64,000 nt of DNA, taken from Diphasiastrum complanatum (Eukaryota > Streptophyta > Lycopodiopsida > Lycopodiales > Lycopodiaceae). The stretch is from contig CM055108.1 in NCBI GenBank assembly GCA_029204225.1, positions 16,710,222-16,774,221 on the forward strand, given 5' to 3'. The position numbers were made by a program, and so were the translations under genes. Below are positions 24,201 to 36,700 of the stretch, in pieces. The stretch's first letter is position 1, and each line of letters opens with the position of its first letter. Below the pieces are notes generated by a model that was not told the origin of the DNA, made no database searches, and saw nothing but the letters and a program-made list of their open reading frames with translations.

Positions 24201-27200
24201 GTGAACCTTGCATGAAAATCTACAGGGGCCTTAACTTACAAAATGATATGGCTATTTAATGGGCCTAATCAAGATCGAAGTCCAGCACTAGAAGTATATT
24301 CTTATCAGCAAAGCAAAATGCTACTGCAGATTGTCTAAGATAAATAATTCCAAAAGCAAAAAAAATTGGTCATGAAAATATTTAAACAAAAACTTCCGAA
24401 GCTCAATGTGAGTCAACGCCTCAAACTGTCCTGTCCCACGTTTCCGGACCACACCATTCTACAATGTCTCTACTCCATAACAGGCCCATCTATGAAACGA
24501 CTACCTTGGAGTGACTACATAGAGCTGCCATATAAATTGCAGACTTTAAGGATCTAGGAAAGGAAGGTGATCCTCTTGATTGATTCTCCTGAGTACATTC
24601 TTGCCATAGTTACATCATGATATACAGAAATTCTTCTCAAGCAACGGCATACACAGAGCATGGGAACAAGATCTTAACCACAGATATAAAACTCGAACAC
24701 CTGAGATAACAAAGAATACTAGCTAGCTACCCTTGCTTGTGGCACCACTTGGAGCTTGAACTCAGCCAAAGACTGGGCAGCAAACCTTCTCTCCTAGTGG
24801 TTTCCCCTCTACACTTCACCTACAAGAGATATTATGGGTGTGTCCCTTCCTCTACACCCCTAGGTATGAACATGGGAAGACATCAGGGGATCAAGGAGTC
24901 TGTGACACCCCCAGATATGGTATGCCTTTCTCGCGTTATAATTCTTAGATGGCTATTTCATGAAAACGAGGGCTTCAACCCTTTGCTAATTATGCCATAA
25001 GTCCTTGCAAGGTCAGTAGATATGGTTCTGCATTTGACCTTTAAGGACTAAAGCGAAACTATCTATACTTCGGTATGTAATCTTCTTCTGTAGAACCTAC
25101 AATAGTCCATATGGTAACAAAGCCTCTATTTAAGTAGTCATAGCCTTTGATCACCCTAACCAGTTAGTCTCTTTCGCATCTCAACCAACAGGAACTGAGA
25201 AGTCAATTACTTCTACCACTCAGCACCTGTGCAACAAATAGATTCCACCAAACGTACACATATAGCTATCATCAAAATATTATATCAATCGCCAGCTGAC
25301 AATAGGTGAAATATTCTAGGTTGTTGCACCAATAATGTGCAGATATGAGTGCATCATCTCCAATCCCTGGATAAAAACACCTCCGAAACCATCCTCGATG
25401 AAGGACCAATAACAAAAGATTCTTGAGAACCTTCTCTGTCAACTCACGTAAGAATCATATAGTGCTCCCTTTCTATTCAACATTCTGATAATAGGAGTCA
25501 ACAATTCACTCTTTTCTGTGCATCATCCCAAAAGAAAGAGCCAGGACCGATGCTATAAATTTTCGGTCCAAGATCAGACCCGAGGAATTTAAACTGATGC
25601 CACTCCTCACTTACCAAAAGGAGTCCAAGGGCCTCGACATCTCCGAAACTGCAACTCAATGTACTTTCTTTACTGTTTTCGGAGGAGTTTTATGAGCTCT
25701 CACTGATACCGCATACTTGACATGTACCTTTTAGTCTTATGTCTTTTTAATAAAGCTCTCTCTCTCTCTCTCTGACCATTTTCTCTCTAGATGCTTTCTC
25801 TCTCTAGCAGTTCTCTCTCTCTCTAGACCTGAATTTATTTCACATTTTGCACCATACATTTTTCGTTTGTGAGCAGAATTGAATCATATCGTCATGAAAT
25901 TCTAATAAATTCCAAGTTTGGTCAGGCTGAAATATTGTGTTTGTGGATCTTCATATTCCTTCTTGCATTTCAAACTCCTCGCATGATGTGGTTAGTTAAT
26001 TGGAGATTTCAATCACAAGACATTAGTAGCAAGTCAAATTGTGGTCAAAATAGGGAAAATTCTGTTTTCTATGAAAGGATTATGTTCCGTGGATTTTCTT
26101 CTTCTTGTCCACAAGTTTGTTGCACTTTACAACTTGTCAATCAGACATTCCAACCTCTAAATCTTGCATTTCCCACTTTCCTTTTCCCATATTATGTAAC
26201 TTCATCTTTGTCATCATTTTTTTTTTTCACTCATTTTAACTTCATCCACATCAATTTTATTAATGTTAAATGTTGAAAAACAGAAGTTGATGGTTCTTAC
26301 TTGCATATTTTCCTTCATGGCAATTTCTCAACTCATGCCAAGATTGTCACTTCTTAGCTCTATCCATAGAACCCACGGTTCCCAGAACCGTGGAAGGAAC
26401 CATACCACGGTTCCTTGAACCGTGGTACGGTTCCTCTATTTAGTTAATTAATTAATTAATTAATTACCAAATTCACAGATTTCACAGATGATTTCATAGA
26501 TGATACAGATTTGACAGATTTCACATGATGTACAGATGATTTGACAGATGATACAGATGATTTGACAGATGTGAAATCATCTGAAATCATCACTGATTTG
26601 ACAGACTTCACAGATTTCACATGATGTACAGATGATTTGACAGATAATTTCACAGATGATACAGATGATTTGAGTCATTTGACAGATGATACAGACGATT
26701 TCACAGATGATACAGATGATTGACAGATTTCACAGATTTTTTTGGCCCTTTTTTTGCATATTTTTTTGGTGGGAAACTAAAAAAATAATAATTAATTAAT
26801 TAATTATTCAGTACGGTTCTGGGCAAAAAATTTTAAAGAACCGTACGGTTCTCAGAACCGTGGTGAACCGATAACGGTTCAATGATTCTATGGCTCTATC
26901 ATTGTATGTTATGGGTCCTCTAAGGATGCGGGATTGGCAAGCTGGTTAAATGGACAAGACTCCTATTTTGAAATCTGTCCCTTGAGCGATGCTTGTAGGA
27001 TTGTATTGGTTGCTACATAATTCTAAATCTAGCTACATGTGGAACTAGGTCACTTCCAGAAGATTCCTGAAGGACAGGATTTGCCGCATGTGTTCCATGG
27101 GTGAGGTGGAGATAGAGGAGCACGCAATCTTTGGATGCCCAATATACTATAAGATCAAAGGAAAATACTATTTTCTTACATCTTATGAGGACTAGACATG

Positions 27201-30200
27201 TGTAGATGTGTAGCTTTGATGGTACAAGAGATATTTGCTTGCAAAGCGATATATGCCAAACCACCACCACTACCAGTACCGATCAGCGCTCCCTTTTGTT
27301 TAGAACACACTTGAGACGTACTATTAGTCTTATGTAGGAGCAACTTGTGTGAGATAAGATTGAACACACAAATAGGATCGTCCACAAGGCTTCCTGCTTT
27401 CTTTCTGCAAGCTCACCATCGCTGGAAACTCCTGGACCACGTCCATGATGTGCAGATGTGGCCCATGCGATGGTTGAGTAGCTGTCATATCTCAGAGCAT
27501 AAAATATGTCAGTCATCGATGTACAGAAAAGTCTGCTCAATTTCAAGTTGCCTTAGTAGGCTTCAAATTCCAGGAGTTTATTTCCACCACAATGAGAAAC
27601 TCACCATCGCTGGAGCTCATCGCCTCCGTGAAGCTTCCTTCCAGAGTGCCTTATGGCTTCAATGGCACCTTCCTGTCCTCGTTAGAAGTATGACAACTCG
27701 CTATCTGTGAAATGCAGAATGCGTGGGCCAGCAGGGTCGTTTTACATTTTTTTTTAAACTTACAAAAAATCGTTCCGACCCAGTACGTTCCGGAACGTAC
27801 GGAACTGTCGGAACGGGCTTCTAAGGTACTTATAATAATAAGTTACCATCATAAGAAATGACAACTTACAGGTCTAAGTTATATGATTAAAAGCATAAGG
27901 TATTATGATATTGGCTCAAGGATCATGTAAAGGAATTACAACTTGATTCATATGGTTTAAATGAAGCCCAAGGTCCCAAAACTCATTGAAGAGGAGGATG
28001 TGACATGGCAATTGCATGCAACTAACAAAATGACTCACTATCACACATGCATGGCCTCTCTCTCTCTTTCTACATGCATGGAGAAGGCTATTCAAGGGAG
28101 GAGGGCCACCCAAAATGAGGAGGAGAAATCAGGTGCATGCTGCCAGGAAGGAGAATTCATGCTAGAGAAACTACAACCGAGATTCCCTAGCTCAAAAAGT
28201 CGGAGGACACTGTACGTGGTGGGTGACACTCAAGCATAAGTCTCTCATCTCAATATATAGCTAGTTTTCTCTACATACCTCGGACCACCTCTATGGTATA
28301 TCTAGATCTATGAGGACATCATCATAAGCACCAAATGATTATATGTGCGTGTGAATACTTAAATTACTGCACAGAAATCTACTGGCAACTTCAACAATTG
28401 TCATTTGAACCACTGTGAAGGAAACCAAAAATACGTGAAGAAAGAATGAAATGCGATCAGAAGAATATGAATTGCGGATGTAAATACTAGTTCAAAGTGA
28501 TGAGTAGTCATAATTCAGTAGAAGGACATTTTAACATTGACCATTAGAACTATTCTGACTTTATTATGACACGTTTGTATGAACAGAACACATCATAGTA
28601 CATCTATCATACACCAAAAGTTCTAGTGAGAAATTGGGGGGACCATTGTACCAACCTTCAGCACTGAAAGGTATGAATCAGAAAGTCCTGTATACTTCCC
28701 AACCATGGCAATTCTGACCTGTAATGCCACACTTACAATCATAAATGCATTAAAACAAGATACAATTCACACCATCCACTCAAAGACGACAACTAAAAAG
28801 CTAGATGGATGCTAATGTACAATCCCTAGTTTAAAACTCGGCTTACAGGAATTGACAAGCTATCACACCGCTCCGCTCTTCGAGTCCATTCTTCCAACTC
28901 AGGATGCAGCCTATTGCTGAATAAAGAAAGTTACAGAGTAAAACTTTGAAAAGTCGACTCATTACTCAGGATGTGGTCGATAGAAAAGCTTTTAGCAGCG
29001 AACTTGAAAAATAATAACATGCATAAGAATTACAGTATGGAAGCTAAGAAGTGACTAATTGCAAGAACATATTTGTCGAGCTTCTACCTTAGGTTTAGTC
29101 CTCTCAATATTGCCAAGTGAGTCTTCTGATTCTGTAAAAAATCAAATGAATGCAAAAAGTCAATTGGAACACTACTTGAAGCAAATCTCAGCCTTTCCTA
29201 ACTAAAAGCCAGGAGAAGCTGAAAAAATGGGAATTGACAAAATAAGGTTTCTTACTTTGAGCAAAAGTGGCACATGCCATATATTTGGCACATCATGAAT
29301 GCTAAGAATATGGGCAGCCTGCTCACACAAAAAGCAAAGATTTGACTGTTGACTTACACAATGTATAAATCCACCAAAAGTTCAGATACTAAGCTTGTGT
29401 TCTATCTAGAAAATATTTGAAAATTCAAACGATATCAAATAGAAAAAAAAGTGGCTTGTACCGGAACATGACAAAATTGTGAAAGCTTTTCCTTTGTGGA
29501 ATGTTCCAAAGGCTGCAAACAAAATTTCTCTGTGAGTAATTCATAGTGAATTGGAAAATGCAGAAACAGGTCAAATTAACACATTAGCATCAACAGAAGC
29601 AGCTAGTCAAACTGTCATTACTTGTGCACTTCTGCATGCGAGAAGATGAGGAGTCAGTCCCAAGGCCCTGAGCTCTTGGACACTATGCTGTGTTGGCTTG
29701 GTCTTCTGGCAAGTAGACAAACTCCATTGTTACAACAGTACCACTCACTTCCATGCTAAAACTTAAGATATGAACACAAAAGAGTATTAAGCCCTCTTGA
29801 CTAGGAGATAAGCACCTGCTCACCCACAACACCAAGGACAGGCACTAGACTCACATGTACGAGACAAAAATTCTCAGAGCCTGCCACATTATAGCAAATT
29901 CAACTAAGAGCACATGACAGAGTTCACCAGCATTGATTACAGCAGAAACCAGAATATGCATAAAATGGGAGAAGAATGATAATAATCCTACAAAAATGGC
30001 ATCTCCATCAGTCACCAAACACAAGAAAAGGCCCTTACATACCTACACGGAATTGAAATTGTCTGAGAGCTTCAATAAAGGCCATGGATTCAATGTCACC
30101 TGCCACCAATCAAAGGCCTCAGCCAGAATTGAATTCACTTCTAGAAAAGCTCCAGCTGGTTATAAAAAGATATTAGGTGAACAATACATTAATGCATTAT

Positions 30201-32645
30201 ATCACTAAAGAAACCATCTACAGAAACCCTTTCTGAATGTCTGGGAGAGTGACACTTCCAGAATGAGCGCATTTGATAAAAGTTAAACTTGTTCACGTTG
30301 CTATTTATTATCTATGCTTATCTGATCAGTGATGCCATTTTTCATTATTCTCTAACCCACAGGTTTTTAATTTGAGGGTTGAAATTAGGCTTTATGTTAC
30401 CAATCATATTCATGGTTCAACACATAATGCAAGTTTCCACTCCAAATGACAATGGATGTTCAATGGATGTGCCAAAATGACAATGTATCTGCATTTTTAC
30501 TTTTGGAGCCTAAATTTCAGGGTACTAGTGCTAACTTATTGCATTCCTTTTGGACAAAAACAAGATTCAATAAATATTTTGCCCAGAAAATTTGCCCCTG
30601 GCATTCTGAATAAACCGTAAAACTGCCACTTGGAATGAGGGTGTTCCAAATGCAACAGAACTACAAGACCATCTAGAACACAAGAAAATAAATTGTAGCT
30701 ACCGACAGTTCCACCAAGCTCAATAACACAGATATCAGCTGACCCTTCCTTCCCATCAACTGGAACTGCTGCTACTCTTTCAATCCAGTCCTGGATTTCT
30801 CCTGTGATATGAGGAACAACCTGCAGAGATGCCATGCCATGGAATTCAATAGATCTTTTCCTCCCTAAAGGAAACTCGATGTAACACTCAAATTTTAAAA
30901 ATGTCCATGATATTTCTGAAAAAAGAAATGTCCTGTCATGATGTTACATTCCCAAATTTACTAAACCATTTCTCCTGATCGTTAGAAGTGTCTACATGAT
31001 TGCTCACTCCCATCATCTAAAGTTTGTGCTCAAGCCAAAGTATTCAGGCCTCTGAAATGGAAAAGATATCTTTTCTGTTTATGTCAAGTGACTGTGATTG
31101 CCAACCTAAGAAGAGCACTTTGCAAAACATGTGAATAGATGTACCCAACAGTTAACGAAAAGAAGAAGCTTTGGATACAGATGCCTATGTATATGTTGCA
31201 TTTAAGATGAATGCATGTCATATAATGATGACATAAAATTCTAACTTGCTAGATAAAAATCAGAATCCAAAACAATCTCTTTTGTGTGAAATCGATGCTA
31301 GGTAAAGGAAGAGCCCTCATCTCACAAAAAAGTAATTAAATAGCCTGAACTAAGTCCATCATAAAATCTGAAACCTGCAAGCTGCAACACACTTAGAATA
31401 ATGGAGATCAGATTATCCAACTCGCCCTGCAGGCATCACCCGAACGTGAACTTTACAAGCATAAACAAGCATCCACATTATGAAATATAGGCATACAACC
31501 TGGCAGAGTGGACTCTGATATTAACAGAAAAGCCACTTGAACTTTTGGTACCATGGACTGTCTGTTTGAACTTTCTAAGAATGATTTTCAGAGAAGTACT
31601 TAAAGAAGCTAATTTAGGGAACTCTCACTAAGAATTAGCTTTTGAAAAGCATATGCTGTAGAGCAACTGTCCACAAACAGCACAAACAATGGACAGCCCA
31701 CCACAAGGGTCAAGTACAATGGGAAATTGATCAATGTTCAGTTTGGTGCAACTTTTAAGCACACATATACTGATCGACCTTATATTTACTCCAAATTGGA
31801 TCATGGATGCCAAGACATTCACATGTGACTAAGAATTAACAATCAATTTTTTATGGAAACAAACTAACAACCTAACTCTAGATAGGAAGTAGAGATCCAT
31901 AAAAAATGAGTATCAACTTGTACCTGGACAGTCTTGCCTAAGAAGTCTCCACGGCGCTCTTTGTCAATAACCGCCTAAAAAAGTTGCACCCAAGCATCAA
32001 ACATCTCAAAGCAGGCTAAAACACTATCCTTTTCAATATACACTTGAAACAATCAATTTAGTCTCCATTGAAGAGCTAGCATGCTCAAAGCCTGTTATGC
32101 TTCAAAGAGAAGAGAAATGGGCCAAAAAAAGGCTTGGTGACTGGAGCCTTTGACCAAGATTGAGGCAAATTTGTTGGCCGTTGTAATTACTTCCAGCATT
32201 GAGGCAACCATGTAAGTTGACAAGTAGTAATATAAGGTGTACCTGATAGATTTTGCCTGTTGTAATGTTGTTGTCTTTTGTTAGTGTCACATCCAGAAAT
32301 CGCTCATAGTTTCCAAGGTCTAAATCAACCTGAAACCACAGAAATGTAAAACAGAATGTAACAAAGGCTGCTCAAACACAATGGTGCTTGAACTTCTGGA
32401 TAATCATGACTCCAAATGCAAATGAATACATCCATACATGTGTCTTCAAGATTCTCATGTCTTTCACCCAAAATACAATTACTTCTCTCTAAAACATAAT
32501 CTCCACAAATTGCGGTTCGACTTTCGAACCGCAGCTCGAATTGCTCGAACCAAATGGCGCCGTTTTGAACCAGATTTCAGTTAAAACTGGACTAATGGCA
32601 GAACAGCGTCGCAAGCCCGATTCGGGCCACATTTAGGTATTTGGT

Positions 32646-32708
<63 letters not shown>

Positions 32709-33708
32709 GTATTAACGTCTTTTCCATGCCGCATATAAGACAAAAAACAATAAATCCAAATATGATGGAACAGTGCCGTCAACCAAATAAGAAAAAGTAA
32801 GCTATAGCTAACCATTATACAAAAATAGTTCAGGAATATATGGCGCGAAGACGCACCCATTTACAAGGTCAACTGAATGTCAAACTCAAACTCAATTCTA
32901 TTCTAACTCAAACTTCAAGCTCATCTATTTCATTTCAACTAAATGTTTAGCCTCAACAAAACGGATTTTACCATCTCTGTATCTGAGATGCTTCCTTGTG
33001 TCCCTCACTTTTTGCAGAGCCTCTTTTCTTTCCATCACTTGTACAAATGTGAGGTCTGTGTCCAGGAAAATTTTGGTATCTTTTAGTTTATGTCTTTGAC
33101 ATAGTACTTCCCGTCGAGATTCCAACGAGGTGAACCGTAGGACCAGAGTATTAGCATCTTTCTTGGTGCGCCAGGCTGAGTCCAAACCTTTGTCGTGATG
33201 ATGGAGAGTAGCTTCCAAAAAGTGTTTGGTTTCTCGAAAAACATACTGAGAATCCAGGATGCCTCTGACACCAACATTGAGAGCCAAAAGCCAAAGTGTA
33301 AGATGGCGAGTTCCTACCCATACATAAAAAGGGGCAAGAGGTTTGTGCATGCTCCCATAAAAACCCCCATGCACTCAAGCTAATCTTAGGTCACATATCC
33401 CATGCAGTCCTCATGCACTGCTCCACATGTCTCCATAGAAGTACCTAGGTCCTCTCAAGGTTATTAGTTACAAAACTAGCCTTGACATGGAATTAAACCG
33501 AGGCATAACCAACAATCTTGAACACAATCAACCAAAATCTCTTGGCCAGGGCGGTACCATAATAAAAATAAATAAATTTAAAATTTTTTCCCGTGTTATT
33601 TTTGTAAAAAAAAAAAAAAAATGGTACCGCGGGACCGGTACGGTACCGCGGTACCAATACGGTCCCGCAGTACCGGGATCCGCGGTACCCAGTACCACGG
33701 GACCTATG

Positions 33709-33787
<79 letters not shown>

Positions 33788-36700
33788 AATAGCCTATGGT
33801 GAATTTCCCTCACACTATTCGTTTAACTAATTAACCTTATTTAGGAGTAATCCAACTAAAGTTAATTGCCAATGTTTTAAAAATTCCAAATCTCTAGGTG
33901 TAGATCTCAATTGTAATAGTACACCATAGTTGCAAAGAACCGTGATTCTGGGGCTGTAGCGATTCACGAATCGGATTCGCGATTCGCTGCCCAAAATCAC
34001 AAAAAAAAAATGTGAATACACCTTTCAAAAGTGAATTACATGAATTCTCTCACTATGATTGAATACATCCTTCTTCCTAATGCAAGACATGCTTGGGGGT
34101 ACGACATATGCAGCATCTAAGTATGACAAATTTTCAGCATGATCAGATGATTTTGGTGTTGACTAGGCTGACACATGACAAACAAGAGATGTAGTAGCCT
34201 TGTTGAAGTGCAAGTCCATATGGCACGTGATCAGCACAACACAAAATGCACAAAGATTTGACAATAAAATTGAATAAACAATGAAGAAGTTAACTATTCT
34301 CATAAGTGATTTCTTTGGTTTTTGTTTATACGAAAAAAATCGCCAATGCAACTATGGTACACACCACATTTAGATTCTTGTCAATAAATCTTTCATAACA
34401 AGATATGTTAACTCTGCAAGTAATCGTTCACTGACTAGTTTAAGTGCACCAAATAAACCCAGCAACCAGGAATACATAGTACATCCATACAAGATTGATT
34501 GTGCACATATGATAATAATCTCACCATGACCCAGTACATACACATATATCATTATCTAGCAGATTCTTCCAAAATCTGCATATGTTACTCACAAATCTCA
34601 TTGAGAATCTGTAACTCAGCTACTAAAGAATTCTACTTCTCATGAGTAAATAACATATCTACACATCCACTCTCACAAGTTTTCGAACTTACCTCTAACA
34701 ACATAATTTCTTCCACTTAATCAACCCCTTTGCAAATCCTAGTACCCAAACTAAGATTAGGTTGATCCCATACAAACCTTTGATGATCAAACTTACTCTT
34801 ATCCCGCACAAAACTGGGATTAGTAACTTTTGATCTTACTCTGTACTACTTATAACGATTTCAAATTTCAAACTACCCCTAGTTCTAGATTGTTCCACAC
34901 AATTCCTAGAGAATTTTTCTTGTTCGATAAGTTCCAGTTTTGTATCTTACTTTGGATTTGTCCAAAATGCTTTCAGACAATCACATTTCTATCCGTCATT
35001 TGGCTTTCATTAGAAAATTGTGCAACTGATAGGTCCTCTAATAGACTTCTACCCATCACTTCAACTAATTTCTTACAAAAGTTGGCTGAAGAGATGACAC
35101 ATGAAAATATATGAAAAGTTAATACTAAGTGCCTTCCATAAAGGATTCACTCTATTACTATCAGGATTTCTCTTTCAAACAATTTCAACTTGAGTGACAG
35201 TAACCATCATCCATCTGATCTATCTATGCATAAGAGACAATCTGGGTTTAAGAAATTGAAATACAACTATCTTGGAACGACTTGAATTCCAAGCCTTAAC
35301 CATACATCTAGTAATTCACATGAAGATAACAGTCCTTCAGAAAAGAAATAACTTCATGCTAGAAGGATCATATGAAGTTAATCTGATGTCTAGTATTCGA
35401 GAAATTTCAAAGAAGGGTTCTAAGAAGGTGAGAAATAGCTTTAAGGGTTTCCGATTTTGTAAATTATGAGATACCCCCATTGGGATCTAGACTAAACCTC
35501 AAAATTTCACAAAATACCCCATAACATTTAACCAATGGTTTTCTTTTTCCCATATCACGAATAGGTACTAAAATTACCATTGATGATCAGATCTTAAGAG
35601 TTCTAGAATTTCCTTTTTGAAATTACTGATGTCCCATACCACCAGCTCTTCCTCCAAGGAAACCCTTAACTGCCTCATCCAATATTCCAAAGATCCAAAT
35701 AATCCATCTGGATTCCCTATACCATGTATAGGCACATATCTGTCACAACCAAACACATGAGAATCCATATATTTTATCCTGATGGATACCAATAATCCAT
35801 TTCTAAAATGGCGATTCGACAAGGCCCACATATGGTTTTACTGACACGTTGTCAACCTCTTCTGGTTAGTAATAAGCTTTGCAAATCCCTCCATCAAAGA
35901 GTATTATCTCTACGAGAAGACTTTTTCTAGTACTAACAGCTTAAATGTGATCCATGTGTTAACTAGGTCCTTTTTCATCCAAATCATAATAAAAATTACG
36001 ATCATTCTGATGCGTGTACATTTCCATCTCCATTATTCCCTACTGCTATGTGGCATGCTTGGTTGATATGTGACTCACATGGTCAATTCACATAGCCTAG
36101 GATTACATTTTTGGTGCAACAAAAGTATGGAGGGTACATATTCTTTAATAAATTCTTTTAATTCCTATGGATCTTTTTACATTTAAGGAGCTTCTTTCAT
36201 GATGGTTATATGTATATGGGTGGCTTGTTATTTTAGCTATGGTAGTCACGATCTATGGTACAGGTTTGGTTTCCTAGAGTTATCTTGTCAAAGGCCTTTG
36301 TAGCATATGTTGTTCGATATGCATGTCCCTTTAAATACCTTGAAATCTACGTGGTTGGACGTTCTTTCTTTTTTCTATGGTTTCTAGCATCTTCAAGTGG
36401 TAGGCTTGGTCTCTCAGGTTGGCTTTGGGTATGTTTGACTGTTGACAGCATGGTGCAATCTCATGTTATATTTTGATGAGCATCTTGGTGTATTAGGATG
36501 GCTTGCCATCTACTCACATGTTTGCAACATGGTGGTGCGCTTCTCTAGTTTTACTGGTCGACGTAGTATATTGCTCCTCAATTCCTTTGTACAACAACAT
36601 TTTGTAGTGACAATAGCAATATTCTCTTTGCTATAGGCATTTGTCCTTCCGAGTTGGAAATCTGAAGTTTTCCTTTTGAGGGATCTTTATGAGGATATGA

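Noticed and set aside
26456-26653. 65-residue Ser-Val-Lys repeat frame
   Set aside because: By-product of the CAGATGA-type minisatellite inside the hAT-like element.
29933-30208. 91-residue plus-strand frame
   Set aside because: It overlaps CTP synthase exon 6 in antisense and has no family features.
32515-32560. GGTTCGA-type word resembling a tRNA T-loop
   Set aside because: No matching acceptor, D or anticodon stems; the word belongs to a palindromic cluster.
33493-33830. Frames rich in Tyr-Ile and Arg-Glu
   Set aside because: They arise from the CT/AT/AC microsatellite and GGTACC palindromes.
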